A stretch of 64,000 bases of DNA. Origin: Zopfochytrium polystomum (taxonomy: Eukaryota > Chytridiomycota > Chytridiomycetes > Chytridiales > Chytridiaceae). This document shows positions 35,836 to 48,446 of this stretch, piece after piece. The stretch spans positions 248,001-312,000 of the forward strand of contig JAIVFJ010000035.1 of assembly GCA_025765615.1 (NCBI GenBank), written 5' to 3'. The notes beneath the pieces were generated by a model that worked only from the letters and a program-made list of their open reading frames with translations, made no database searches and had not been told where the DNA came from. The position numbers and the translations under genes were made by a program. How positions within the stretch are numbered: position 1 is the stretch's first letter; each line of letters begins with the position of its first letter.

Positions 35836-38800
35836 TCACTTTGCTGCCCTCTCTGCCATCCGAATCAGAACGTCAATTTCCCCAGAGTCTTCGCACATCC
35901 TCCTAAAGTACCCTTGGCCGCTGGACGACGAGTACGACTCCGACGACGCACTACCGCCCGTAATAAGCTCCAGCGGCGTTCCAAACTCGACAATCTCGCC
36001 CTGATCAAGCACAAGGATTCTGTCAAACTCGACGACCGTGCGCAGACGGTGCGCAATGCAGAAAATGGTCGCCTCCGTCAGCTCCTCCTTGATGGTCTTC
36101 TGGATCCGGTCGTCCGTGGCAGAGTCGATCGACGCCGTCGCCTCGTCCAAGAAAATGACGCGCGACCGCCGCAAGAGCGCGCGCGCCAAGCACAGCAGCT
36201 GTCGCTGGCCTTGCGAGTAATTGGACCCGTTCTCCAGCACAGGCGAGTCGAGCGAAAACGATCCGTTCGCCGCAGTCGCCGCAGACGAAGAGTGCACCGA
36301 CGCTGCGTCCGATGCTGGCGGAGCCGTAAGCTGCCCGTTCGCCGACTGCATCTGCACCTGCTGCTGCTGCTGCTCCAGAGAAGAAAGCGCAACTGTCGAC
36401 GAGGTGCGCGAGATGGACGACGAAGCCTCGCTGGTAGCGGTTTGAATGCTGTCCAGAAAGTGCGTGGCACGAAGAACGCGCCACAAGTCCGCGTCGTCGC
36501 TCTCAGAGTGGGGGTCGAGATTGGACCGAATGGTGCCGTTAAAGAGCACCGGATCTTGAGGAATGATGGTCAGTCGCGAGCGAAGGTCATGCAGTCCCAT
36601 CTTGTTGATGTCCATCCCATCAATGATAACAGTGCCGCTGGCGTGCGGAATGATGCGGAAAAACGCAAGCGACAAAGTGGATTTGCCCGCACCAGTACGC
36701 CCTGTTCAAACCAAGTAAGAAAAAGCGAAAGGAAAAGTAACGAAAGATCACGGCGCTCACCGACAACTCCAATCCGCTCCGCCTTTTTCGTGGTGAACGA
36801 GAGATTCTTGAGCACGAGCGGTTGATCGCTGGCATACCGAATGCTCAAGTCCTTGACTTCAACTTCGCCATGCTCTGGCCAGTTTGGTCCGGGTCGATAT
36901 CCTTCCACGATGCCTGCTGGTTCTTGCTCGATCTTGGAATATTCATTACAGCGCTCCACGCAGTTCAGCTTCATTTCCATCTCCGCATGCGATCGGGCAA
37001 CCCAATGCAGCGATTGCGAGAAGGAGATCGCATACATAAGGGCAACACCTGCCCACCCAGGACTGATGTCGGTCGACAGGACAACAATTCCCGCACAGAA
37101 AACGAAGAGTGCCGAAATGCAGTCTGTTCTGACGTTAAGCCACCGATTCGCGGCCCCTGATGGTTTGAAAGTCAGTTAAACTAATCCAAAGGGGCAGAGC
37201 TGTGTATACTCACAAAGATGGTAAAAGCATCTGTTCTTTGTGTCGATCCTCAGCTCATTTTTGGCCATGAACTTGCTCTCGAGGCCGTATGCCCTCACCG
37301 TGCTTGCACCATTCAACGTTTCGCTGAAGTTTGATATGACTGGGCTAACAGCGACGGATTCCAATCTACGGTTTCATGATCAGTTTGTGAGAGATTGTTT
37401 CAGTAGCCCCACTGACCGTTTCATCTCTCGAGAACTCATCAAATACAAATCAGTCACGCTTCGGTAGACAAACCAGAGCGGAAATAGTGCCAATACGAAA
37501 AACGGGGAGAAAAAGCTGATGACGATGATGATGGTGATTGCTCGCGACGCCACCATCGCGAATTGCTGCATATTCATGATAACCTCCTCATCCACAGAGC
37601 TAACATCTTTCGTGAAACGATTCAGGATCCGACCCAGTGGTGTGACCTTCGGCAACACAATATCGGTTATAAAACGCGGCAACTATTACCATATTACCTC
37701 AAAGAAACGTAGGGGCGCACCCAAAACGGACTTCAGCAGCCGTTCGTGAATTATTTTGGAGGCCCGGAGACTTGCAAATGCTACAACAGCATCATAGATC
37801 GCCATATTCAGAACTTGTGACAGTCCAATCAACCCATCTGGCAGGCGAGCTTGCTTCAGTAGATCCAGAAACAATTTGGAAACATGCAACTTACAAATAG
37901 CAATGTAGTAAATTGTTCCATGGTTATTGGCCCAGAACTTTCCAAACAAGCTTGCGTAGCTTTCTTCTTCCGCACCGCGGAGCCAGTGTACTGTCGGCCC
38001 GACAAATTCAATTGGTTGGACCGTCAGCAGCTGTGACGGTTCGGCAAACCAGCTGTTCCAAGTCAAAAACTGTTTGTAGTCTGCTTGCGAGGCAGCCGTG
38101 GAAAGTGTCTTATTTCGCCGAACGTCCTCCGTCCAGTTTGCAATCCACCTGAAGCAAAAAGCAAGAGATTCCAGAAGTTAAGAAGATTAAGCCTCCGGTG
38201 AGGGTAAAAAAATATGTAAAGACAAAGGTGACTCACCCATCGCTTGCAACCGTCAACGCATTTGAGATGAAGAGCAAGAATCCAGCAGCCAACATCGAGA
38301 CGAAGCCAGCAGCGACAAAGTATGTCATATACACGCTCCACTTAACCTCGCCAACTTCTTTTTCCTCGTCTTGAACCAACTTCTTTGCGACAGCAGCATC
38401 TGCCATGACAGCTTTGTTGCCATCACTTTGGACCTGTTCCTCGTCAGTGGAGGACTCTGGGGGCTCCACAAGTGCCGCCGTGATGTGAAGGGCTTCTGGG
38501 TTGCTGGCCACCTCATTGGGGGTTCCTTGAGCTACGATGGTGCCGTCCCCCATTACAATGACATAATCCGCAACTCGGACCGCGAGACCAACCGCATGTG
38601 TTACAAGAATAATAGTCCGGCCAGCCATGGCTTTCTGATAATGTATGCCATAATGTTAGACCAGGGCAGTGAAACATCAGCACGACAGACCTGAATCGCG
38701 TTTTTCATCAGATGCCTCGCTGTAGGAGCATCGACAGCCGATAACGGATCATCAAGCAGAACTATCGACGACATTGAGTAGACAGCTCGAGCGAGCGAAA

Positions 38801-41668
38801 CTCGTTGCTTCTGGCCTCCCGACAGGGAAATCCCTTTCTCTCCAATCTCTGTGAGGTCACCGCTCGGTAAAGTCTCAAGGTCTCGAACTAATGCGCAGTC
38901 TTGGAGTGTCTGCCGGTACCGCTCCTCGTCCATAGGCAGACCCATAGTAATGTTGTCACGAATAGTGGCATTCAAAAGCCAAGCGGTTTGGGCCACATAC
39001 GACACGGACCCAGCTCGCTCGTGTACGAAACAGATTTTCCCCGAGAGCCTCTTCAATTCTGCGATTAAAAAATCAGCGCCTCAATATCAGAAAGAAACCT
39101 CAAACGCACCTCCAAGCAGTGCAAGGACCAAGGAAGACTTTCCAGATCCTGTGGCACCCGTTACGACATTAAGACCCCCGATTCGGAAAGAAATGTCCAA
39201 ATGCCGCAGCGTGAAAGCGCTCAGCTGGGGCTCCGAGCTATCGGGCACTGCCTCGACGTCCTGAGACTTCTTTTTCGAACTGTCTTTGGAATCCTTCTTC
39301 GAGTCTTCCTGACTGTAATACCGAAATTGTGCCCGATGGAAACCCACGACAGTGGATTCCTCTGGACCAGCCGGCACCACATCGGCGCCTTCAGGGCCGT
39401 TCGTCGAAAAGCGCTCAAGCTCTGCTTCCTGCAGGAACTTGTCGATGCGATCCAATGACACTTTGGTTCGTAAGAGCCAAATGAATAGATAAGGCCCTTG
39501 GTTGAGCACCTGCGCAAACTTTTCAAGCAAGATGACAGAAGTAAAAGCGGTGGCCGCGTCGAGCGTGTGACCGGCAACGATGGTGTAGGTCGCAAAAGTT
39601 GCGAAAACGCATAAGATTGAGGTGATGTAGGTTATCACAGAGGTCAGAATCCACAACAGGGAACCCTTCAGGACGATAGCCAACTCCGAATCTCGCACTT
39701 TGAGTAGCTTTTCAGAAAATTGGGCCTCCCATCCAAAATACTTGATGATTCGAATGCCGTTCAATATCTGCAAATCGTTCAGCAGCCAAATTCTCAACTT
39801 GATGAAACATCGCCATAAATTGGTCATACCTCGTTGGTCATCGCCACTCTCTTATCGGTTGTCCTCATTTGCTCTTCTTGGAGCTTCTGAAAGAAGGAAC
39901 CAGCGAATCCTGCGATCGGACCGTTGAGAACAACGATTGCGATACCAGCTAAGCAAGACCACCCCAGGACTAAGTAAAGGCCGGCAAAAGCAAGGATTGC
40001 ATTTAAGGGGAATTCCACAATAATGTCGGGGGAGTAGCAGCTGAAGTGAACAATACGCTCAAGATCTACCGTCATCATAGTAACAATTTTCCCCTTCGGA
40101 AAAGATAGGTCAGATTGATTCAGGTTCCAGCAAAATGAACACCTACAATTGAGTTTTCCTCGTCCTCCTCTTTTTTCTTCTCGTCCGACTCATTTGGCTT
40201 TGTACTTTTCCCTGCCGCGTCCTGCTCAGAAACATCGACATCTGCTGATTTAGCTGATTTCGGCGCAGCAACACCCGCGGGGCGCCTCAGCGCCTTCGAA
40301 TACAATTTCGTGGTAAGGGCGGCATACATCGAGAGCCCAACGCGCCTGCCGTGAAAGTATTTCTGGCCGTTCGCAATGGCTGTGGCGAAGTTTGAAAACA
40401 GCAAGCCAAGCAGTATTGCCCAACCCACAGAAAGAGAACGGTCAGGCTTTTGAAACCATGCAATTATCTGATTCAAGAAGAAAGGAGCGGCGTAGGTGAC
40501 GAACGGCGAGAGAAAAGCCGCAAGGTAATGAATGCTTATTGGCTTGATCACGACAAGAATGAGGGTGACCAAAAGAGAGCGATTTGGTTTGCTACGGAGT
40601 TGCACAAAACAATCAGAACAAGACTCCCAAAGCGAAACATCCAACCTGTAGTAATTGAACCTCTCGACAATAGCTTTCGCAGTATCGGTTTCGCGCATTT
40701 GCCACAAGTCCTCCATTGTCAATGTCCTCGTTTTCCCCTTGGCAACAAGCGATGTGATCCAGGAAAACGTCAGAAAAGACAGAAGCGACGCAGTAACTTC
40801 GGGTGTAGTCTGTTTACGGCGAATGTGCTTATCAGCGAGGCAAGAATGAAAATGCAGGTCCCATGTCCTTACTTGCTTCTCGCCTTTCGAGACGGCGACT
40901 TCTCCATTCTGCAAGAAACGGAGATAGTGCTGACCACCGACAATCAGCAATAGGATCCCCGACGAAATTGTTAGGATCAGGTCCAGCTTCGCCGCGAGAT
41001 GGGTGCTGTCAGGATTCTGTTCTGAAAGAAGCCGGTACGTCTCCAGCCCCGCCGTCAGCGTGAGCAGCGTGTAGTGCACAAAGGATCCGATGAGAAATGA
41101 CGGAGCGGAGATCGAATTTGAGGTGAGAGCTGTTCCCAGCAGCGCAAGGACAGACAAAGCCTGGGTTACGCACAACAGGCAAGGTCAGCGTCATCATTCT
41201 TTGACCAGGAGCAGTACGTTTCGTTCTTTTTTCTTTTACCTGAGCAGTGGCATTGATCACTGAAACGATGGCAGAGTCACGATCGGCGGCAACGCTCCGA
41301 AACGCGCCAAATACGCCGATCGCGGCGACGAGGGCAATGAAGGCAACGAGTAGACCAATTGATTGAAGGATGCGATCGGTTCTTTTCAGACGCAGAGAAT
41401 AGAGGGACAGGCCCACATCAACGCCGTCACGGGGCTGGTTGTCGTCGTCGGGAGGCACATTTGGCGCGCTCGCGTCTGCGTCTGCGGCGACGCCGGGATC
41501 GTCGGAAGGTATGGGCACGTAGCGGTGTTGTTGGTCAAGCAAGGGGCCGGCACGCTTGGCCCACAGCGCGAGGCGCACGACAAAGACGAAGCTCGCGCAT
41601 GCCGTGGCGGCCAGAAGCGCAGCGAGGACCAGCAAAGGACTCGATTGTCCGTCGGCCGTTGACCTCAT
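35836..41668 (-). CDS. ABCC (MRP-type) transporter 2
   Basis: Fourteen exons (41668-41240, 41160-40873, 40809-40646, 40591-40147, 40093-39830, 39767-39110, 39058-38691, 38634-38237, 38148-37895, 37837-37698, 37646-37417, 37365-37214, 37156-36761, 36701-35836) join in phase to 1683 residues. Eight exons have exactly the same length as in transporter 1. NBD1 has GATGSGKSS, LSGGQKQR and IVLLDDP.. with Asp after Walker B. NBD2 has RTGAGKST, YSQGQRQ, VIFLDEATASID and IAHRL. The Ser-rich insert in NBD2 is longer than in its paralogue and includes a run of glutamines. The likely role is export or vacuolar loading of organic anion conjugates. The orientation is opposite to transporter 1, with about 9 kb between the two 3' ends. 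Confidence 0.95.
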
Positions 41669-42119
41669 CGCTTGCGCTGTGATTTGTTTTTTCTTTGGTT
41701 TGATTCTTTTTTTGTTTTTTTGTTTTTGTTTTGAAATCGAAAACTGCTTTATTTGCGAGGTGAAGCACCGGAAGAAACGGTGAAAGCAAAGCGTGATTTT
41801 GCAATCTGGTACTTCCGGCTGCTGTTTTGAAGTATGAAAAACTGAGATTGCGCACGCCGGTGGAGACAGGCTCTTCTGTCAATCCTATTCGCAGGCCAGC
41901 ACCTTTGATTTGCGTGACCAATAATTCGTCCATCCGGGCCAAAGAAAAAACGGTTTGTTCCACGTGGAGGAAAAAAAAATGCGGGGATGAGGCAGACTCG
42001 TCCATTCCTCCTTGTTCGGAGGAGGCAAGTAAACAAACAACCAAACAAGCTGGTCAAATGGAATTTGGACCGCTATTCGCAGCCTCCTCCACCCCCCGGC
42101 CAGCTTCATACTGTCCCTC
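41669..42119. other. Promoter region of ABCC transporter 2
   Basis: T/A-rich on both sides of 41700-41760. A minus-strand ORF (41535-42044) runs through it and reads partly like protein, but overlaps the transporter start in another frame and matches no family I know. Left uncalled. Confidence 0.45.
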
Positions 42120-42475
42120 CCACCACAGAAAACATTCATTTCACGCGACGTGCTCTCGTTGATTGTGCCCGCCGACGACGAGCGGCTGCTCGAAGTTATT
42201 GACAAGAAAGACGTTTTGGAGTTGTCGTTTGCGCAGCGAGATTACGCAGCGCCGGATACGGACAGGTGCATCTCGCATCGGCAGAAAGTTTGCGCTTCTT
42301 CTTGGTAAATTCCGAGGCGTCTCATCGCCTTTTTTTGCAAGCTGCATACAGTCGGAGGGGCTTTCCTGGAATCAAGATCTCTCCACGAAGCACTTTCAGC
42401 TGCGTTGTTCGATGGACGGACTGCTGTGACGGTGGTATTGCTTGAAAACGTTCCTACTGTGTCTCTGATGCACCT
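42120..42475 (+). pseudogene. Decayed ankyrin-like fragment
   Basis: Three plus-strand pieces in different frames read as parts of one helical repeat protein. The first (about 42132-42255) holds RDVLSLIVPADDERLLEVI and ELSFAQRDYAA. The second (about 42262-42350) reads HLASAESLRFFLVNSEASHR. The third (about 42355-42475) reads LHEALSAALFDGRTAVTVVL. They need at least two frame changes without obvious introns. The fragment precedes an intact ankyrin-like gene by 80 bases, so it is probably a decayed sister copy or a mis-joined 5' part of it. Confidence 0.35.
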
Positions 42476-42558
42476 TTTTTTTTGATAATAATATTGATAA
42501 TAACAGAAGTCTTCTTTTGTGTCTCGTTGGTGGCGAAGTCATAAAATTGCAAAGAAGC

Positions 42559-43599
42559 ATGCCGCTGCGCCGGCAAGGAGCGACTCTTGCCGCGACGATA
42601 GTCACTCAAAGTGACTCCACGGTCGCCGCTGAGATCTGCAGCTACCTGCCCGTGGACGAGCGTTACCGCCTCGCAACGCTCCTGCGCCTGCCCTCCGTCC
42701 AGGCCGAGGCATACGCCGGTGACCACGCCATCCCCATCGACGTGGCCAGCAAGAACGGCCGCACGGCTCTGCTTGCGCGCATCATCCAGCTCTTTGTCGC
42801 CAACGGCAAAGACCCTTGGTACTCGTACGACGCCATCGACCGCGCCAGCGCAGACGGGCACTGGGAGACGCTGCAGTGGTGGCTGGACTCGGGGCTCCAG
42901 CTGCGCTACTCGAGCACGGCGATGGACAGCGCCAGCCTCAACAACCGCCTCGCGACGCTGCAGTGGTGGAAAGACGCCCGCGGCCGCCTAGGGGAGCTGC
43001 AGTACACTGAGTACAGCCTGCGCGGGTGCAGCCCGGCGACGCTGCAGTGGTGGCGCGACAGCGGGCTCCCGCTGGTGTACGACGACGGCGCGCTCGACGG
43101 CGCGCAGAGCGTCGCCGTGCTGGACTGGTGGCGCGGCAGCGGGCTGGCGCTGCGGTACTCGGCGACGGCGTTGGGGAACGCGAGCTTTGCGGGGCAGATC
43201 GAGATCCTCGAGTGGTGGCTTCGCAGCGGGCTGGAGCTGCGGTACTCGGAGGGCAGCATCGACAACGCGGGAGGGCTGGAGCCCCGCGGCGACGGCACCG
43301 GCGACACCGCCCGCGTCAAGGTTTTGCGGTGGTGGAAGAAAAGCGGGCTGTCGCTGAAGTACACGAAGGACGCCATGGATACTGCGAGCCGAGACGGCGA
43401 CTTGGTCGCCCTTCAGTGGTGGAGGGACAACGGACTGCCGTTGAAGTACACGGAGAACCTCGATGAGGTTGGTATCCGCGATGTCAAGGTTCTTGAATGG
43501 TGGAAGCAAAGCGGGCTGGCCGTGTCGTTTACGGACAAGGCGTTGGTTTCTGACGTCGTCTACGGCGAGCAGAAGTGGGAGGAAAGCGGCATGAAATGA
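42559..43599 (+). CDS. Ankyrin-like WW/SGL repeat protein
   Basis: A single-exon gene of 346 residues from the first in-frame ATG. After a short helical start (EICSYLPVDERYRLATLL) the protein is made of eight or nine degenerate repeats of about 25-30 residues. Each follows the pattern VLEWWKxSGLxLxYSxxAhDxAS. Examples are TLQWWLDSGLQLRYSSTAMD, VLDWWRGSGLALRYSATALG and ALQWWRDNGLPLKYTENLDE. These are diverged ankyrin repeats in which the inner helix carries a Trp pair, a form I associate with large chytrid families. They are expected to make protein-protein contacts. The gene has no intron, unlike its neighbours. Codons are GC-rich like the genes around it. Confidence 0.82.
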   Translation: MPLRRQGATLAATIVTQSDSTVAAEICSYLPVDERYRLATLLRLPSVQAEAYAGDHAIPIDVASKNGRTALLARIIQLFVANGKDPWYSYDAIDRASADGHWETLQWWLDSGLQLRYSSTAMDSASLNNRLATLQWWKDARGRLGELQYTEYSLRGCSPATLQWWRDSGLPLVYDDGALDGAQSVAVLDWWRGSGLALRYSATALGNASFAGQIEILEWWLRSGLELRYSEGSIDNAGGLEPRGDGTGDTARVKVLRWWKKSGLSLKYTKDAMDTASRDGDLVALQWWRDNGLPLKYTENLDEVGIRDVKVLEWWKQSGLAVSFTDKALVSDVVYGEQKWEESGMK

Positions 43600-43825
43600 T
43601 GCCACGAAACCTATTGTTCATACATAGTCGCATGATAAAGTCGCCTCTTCATTCCGTTCTTGAAATCGCGCACAGCAGTGAGTCGAGTCGCTTCGATGTG
43701 CCCCTGCATCTGCGAAGGGTATCTACAGTAGAAGGCCTGTTTTGACGTTGAGAACGGTGTCGTGTTCGCACGCAAGATACACACACGTTGTTGGCTGGAC
43801 ACAAAACGGCAAACTGCGCCGTGAC

Positions 43826-46800
43826 ATGGCACGGTCTTTTCAACAACACCACCACCTCCACCACCGTCACCTGCACCACAACCACAACCACGACCGCAAC
43901 GACAATAGCGGCGTCCAGCACCATAGTGCCAACGCCAATCACTCCGTACACGCGACGATCACGGCCGTTTCCGAACCCGCCGCCGCCGTCTCGAGTTCGC
44001 TGCGTCCGCGACCGCGACGCGCGTCTCCTCCTACCCCTCCTGCCGCCCCTTCAGCCCACCCCCAGCCTGTGCCCCCGCAACGCGCGCCATCAAGGCAGCA
44101 TTTGCCGTCATCGTCGTCGCTGCCGATTTCAGCGCGCGCCGCGATAAGCGGAAGCTCGGCATCCTTGTCGTCAGCAGAACCTGAACCTTTGCTTTCCCTC
44201 CCTCCTGGTCGACCAAACAAGGAGAGCGCCGTTACAATCACTGTGAGGGAAGCCCGCTCCGTTCTCCCAACCGATCTCGATCTGCCAAACGAACAGCTGC
44301 CACTTCGCCAGGCCGACGCAAACCGACCTCTGCCGGCCCATCTTGCTGCGGCCAGGCCCGCTGCAAAGCCCCCAAAAGCGTGGGAGACAGTCTCTTCTGT
44401 CCCCCCTGTGAGAGAGAAGGAGATGGCCGCGCACGCGCAGCCCCACCCACAGCCGGCCCCGCCCCAGCTGCCACCAACGCCATCGCAGTCTTCATTGCCA
44501 GATCGGCGCGATCTTGAATATTGGATTTCTCTCGTTCGAACCTCCCTCGATTCGCACATGTACTCGAACGCGATCTTTCTTGTCGAGCGCATCATCGCCA
44601 CGGCTGGGACGTTTCCATCTCTCCGCTCGGAGTCGTCCAGCTTGCGCCACTTACTGGCTGACTGCTACCTGCGCGCATCGAACCCCTTGGCTTGCCTGCA
44701 CACTCTAACGCCGGCAGACTTCCCCAACGCTGGTTTTCTCTACGCGAAAGCGGCAATGGAGCTCGGTCGATGGGCGGAGGCAGAAACCGCCCTTCTGAAG
44801 ATGGTGAGCTCCTACGCAGACCATCCCGAACCAGCCCACGACAGGCAACCGCCTGTGTCCAATAATCCGGACATTGTCGCGAGGGAATGGCCGTGGATTC
44901 CGGCACTTCCACCGCCGGGCTTTGTGCACCATCTTCTCGGAATAGTCTACCGAAACACGGGTCGATCGGAGTTGGCCAAAACTCAGTTTTTGGAGGCACT
45001 CAAGTGTGATCCACTCCTTTGGAGTGCGTATGAGGAGTTGTGCTCTTTAGGTGCGATATATAGCACTTCAGACTTTCCTTCGCCGATTGAGCAACGAATT
45101 TGCAGGGCCCTCTCAGGCTAGAGCCGTGGACTTTGTGTTTACAGAGACTCCAGGAAAGCAATCGCGGTAACAGGAGTCTGTCCACCGTTGCCTACTTTGA
45201 GCCTGACTGTTACATCCAGACCAACAACAGAAGCTAATTCAATGCAAGGAGAACCCCGCCGGCCAAAAGCTGAAGCACCTTCTTTGTCGCGGCAGAATTC
45301 AGCCAGTGAAACGGTGCGCAGCTGTACATTTTACAAAAATCGTTATTCAAGTTATTCCCATTATTCTCGCAACATCCCTTAACAAAACTCGCAGGAATCC
45401 AAGTCATCCAAAGTCACCCACACGAAGAAAAAGGCGCGAATAGCACCGCCCACCAAGGGAGCACAGACAGAGCAAGAAAGAAGAGGAACTGTGAGTAAAG
45501 AACCATCGTTATTCTGTACCTTTGACTGCCTGCGGCATCCCAGCAAACGCCTCAGCAAGCGCAAACTTCTGCGCCTGCGGGCCCTCATCCTGCGTTCACC
45601 CATCCCCTTATTCAAGCAGGAACTGCCTGGAAACATTTCTGCGCATTCGAATTCAATGCGACGATCAAAATAATCGAGGAGTTCCCCAGTGAGCAGTTTC
45701 ATACTGGTTGGGCTCAGTCAGTACTGGGACGGTCATTATTCGAGATCTGCGAGTACAAAAGGGTAACGAACGGGCTTACCTTTGCGGTCTTGTGGACGCC
45801 GATCTAATATGTGTGGTGTTGCAGGCCGAGGTGTCTTTGAAGCGCGTGAGGTTTGCTGGATTTTCATTCAGCCTGATCCTCTCCGTTGACTGCTTTGCGC
45901 GGACAGAACATTAGAGCCATTCCGAGTAACTCATATGGATGTATACTCCTCCGCCTTGTGGCACCTGAAAAAAGATGTTACGTTGAGTTATCTTGGCCAC
46001 GAACTCGTGGCTCAGCATCCGCGGTCGCCTGAAACTTGGTGCGTCGTCGGGAATTGTTTCAGGTAATTTCCTTGATTGAACAAAGGATCATTTTACGAAC
46101 CCAGCATCAGCCTGAAGAATGAACACGACTCTGCAATAAAATGCTATACCCGCGCGCTTCAGCTTGACCCGTCAAACTTCTACGCCTCCACGCTTATGGC
46201 TCACGAGTACGCGAGCATGGACGACTATGACAAGGCAATGTTGTACTTCCGTAATGCGCTGCGTCTAAATAGCCAGAATCATACTGGATGGTACGAGGGA
46301 AGTCCTGTATGAAGCGAAGGGCTGATATGCGACGTATTTCCGAAAACGTGTAGGTACGGTATCGGCTTTGTGTATTTCCGACAAGAAAAGTTTGAACTGG
46401 CCGAGTTCCACTTCAAAAAAGCACTGGCCATTCACTCGGAAAACCCTGTCATCATCATTTACCTTGGGCTGGTTCGTACCTCGATCAATCTGTCCCACAA
46501 CTTTGTTCTACTTTGAGTTTTTAAAGGCCGTTTCCTGTCTCTTTCCTGCTTCAATGTACCAATGTGTTTGCAGGCGGCGGAGCGGCAAAACCGCCTGGCG
46601 GCAGCCGTCAGCATGTACGAAAAGGCCAACGCAATGTGCCCGAACCAAGGGCTCTGCCGTTTCCGCCTCTGCAACGCCCTTTACATGCTCGGCCGGTTGC
46701 AAGAGGCCCTCGCGCTCCTCTCCGACATGGACGAGACGGTCGAGACCAACGTCCCCGTCCTCAGGGGCCGCATCCTCGCAAAGCTCGGCGACCGCCAGGC

Positions 46801-47015
46801 GGCGCTCCGCGAATTCGCGACCGCCCACGACTTGAACGCTGGTTCGCGGCGGCAGGTCGCGTCGCTGAGAGACGAGATCAGTGAGTGCTCCTTTCTCCTC
46901 TCCTTTTTATTTTATTTTTTTTTTTTTCCTTTGTTTCCGGTGTCTGCTGCCTGTTTTATTGATTCCTTATTCCTCTGAATCAATGTCGGCTCAAGACGGC
47001 CTTCTCGCCGAGTAA
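43826..47015 (+). CDS. CDC27: Cdc27 / APC3, anaphase-promoting complex subunit
   Basis: Eleven exons (43826-45050, 45106-45166, 45220-45313, 45395-45490, 45544-45762, 45825-45850, 45907-46062, 46111-46290, 46354-46471, 46574-46880, 46996-47015) join in phase to 833 residues. The first 220 residues are disordered and Pro/His/Ser-rich. The N-terminal TPR dimer region follows (DSHMYSNAIFLVERII, LLADCYLRASNPLACL, FVHHLLGIVYRNTGR), then a low-complexity linker, then the C-terminal TPR superhelix. That superhelix carries family cues: GWAQSVLGRSLFEICEY, HELVAQHPRSPETWCVVGNC, DSAIKCYTRALQLDP and WYGIGFVYFRQEKFELAEFH. Cdc27 is the APC/C scaffold that binds the Ile-Arg tails of Cdc20, Cdh1 and Apc10. 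It converges with the gene at 47.3 kb. Confidence 0.93.
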
Positions 47016-47328
47016 CAAACAAACACCATTCCCTCTTCCCCCATCCCCTTTCTTGCCAACAGCTCTTTTTTTTCCCACGCCGTTTATTGCCTCCTTTCAT
47101 CTTTATCCCTAATATCTGCCCTTCTGTCAACTCGATATGATATCTTTTTTTTCCCCCCACCATTCTTTTTTCCTTTTTCACTTGATTCGGCTCGGCTCTT
47201 GTCTCGATGGGAGAAAGTCTCCAAAGGAATGAAAGGAACGAAAAAAGCTAAAAAAGATAGAGAGCCCCCCCTTCTTGACAAGACTATTGTTTCCCCAGGT
47301 TGCATATATTGGCAAAGCAGGACCCCAA
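47016..47328. other. Convergent 3' flanks
   Basis: Space between the stops of Cdc27 (plus) and the following minus-strand gene. T/A-rich, with no coding potential. Confidence 0.6.
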
Positions 47329-47665
47329 TCACACCGCGCGCGCTGCCTTGGCCGAGTCCGAAACATGGCGGGCTAGCCGGAAGAGCGGTGAGCGACTGGA
47401 AAGAGAGGGTGGAAAGAGAAAAAGGAAATCGAAGAGAAAAAAAAAAAAGTAAAAAAAAAATAGAAACTCGACGTTACCGAGAGCCCGCGGATAATAGGTC
47501 GCGCCGCTCTCGAACCAGGTCGCCAACACGCGCACCACGTGGTCGCGGTGCTCGGCGCTCATGCACGGCATGATTGCGTTCGTCAGCTCCAGCAGCGCCT
47601 GCACTGCGCGGTACACCTTTTTGTCGTGTCGTTTGAAAAAAAGAAAGAATAAGAGTCAAGGGGTG

Positions 47666-47705
<40 letters not shown>

Positions 47706-48400
47706 ACCACCACCCCCGCAATATCCGAACCGAAATTCCAGTGACGCCCTTTGCGCCCGCGACGCCGGCGCCGCCACCGCTCGCAGCGGTCGCCGCCCAC
47801 TTCTCGGCGGGCTCGATCGCGGCGGGCAAGGTCCACTCGAGCAGCGAGGCGACGGCGTTCGCGACGCACTCGCCCTGGGCGGGGGCGAGCTGGCCGGCGA
47901 GGCGGGCCAGGCACTGCAGCGGCAGGCGGAAGGCGACGTACGTCTCGACGGTCGCCGCAATGGCGGCGGCTGTGGCGGCGGCGGGCGACGAGGGGTCCGG
48001 GTCCGGCGCGCTCTCGAGGAGTCCGAGGAAGTGGTTCCTTTTTTTTGTTGGCGAGTGGGAAGGGGGAGGGAGGGGATTGTGAGTTTTTTCTTGGAAAGTT
48101 GAATGCATATGCTCCACTCGCGATAAACTCACCATAGGAGTAGGCACAGGTTTGAAAACTTTGGCGAAGGGGCCAGTGGCATCATGTCGTGCAGGTACCG
48201 GTCGAGTTCGGCGTCTGTCGCTGGGTCTGGGAGGCTCGGTGCGATCGGCAGCTTGGCGGCAGACCCGTCGCGTGACTGGGGACCCGTCCACGCATCGATC
48301 GCCATTGTGAGCGTCTCGCAGTCAAAGAAGCGGTGGCGTACAAACCACGCTAGCTGGAGTGGCTGCCAGCCGCCGCTCTTCCCTTCTGCGTGCGTGTGTG

Positions 48401-48446
<46 letters not shown>

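Noticed and set aside
41535..42205. Minus-strand ORFs upstream of ABCC transporter 2
   Set aside because: They read partly like protein but overlap the transporter start, lack a start/splice structure and match no family I know; not enough to call.
47656..47703. Poly-A run as evidence of a retroposed gene
   Set aside because: It lies inside an intron of a minus-strand gene, where it is poly-T; no processed gene copy precedes it.
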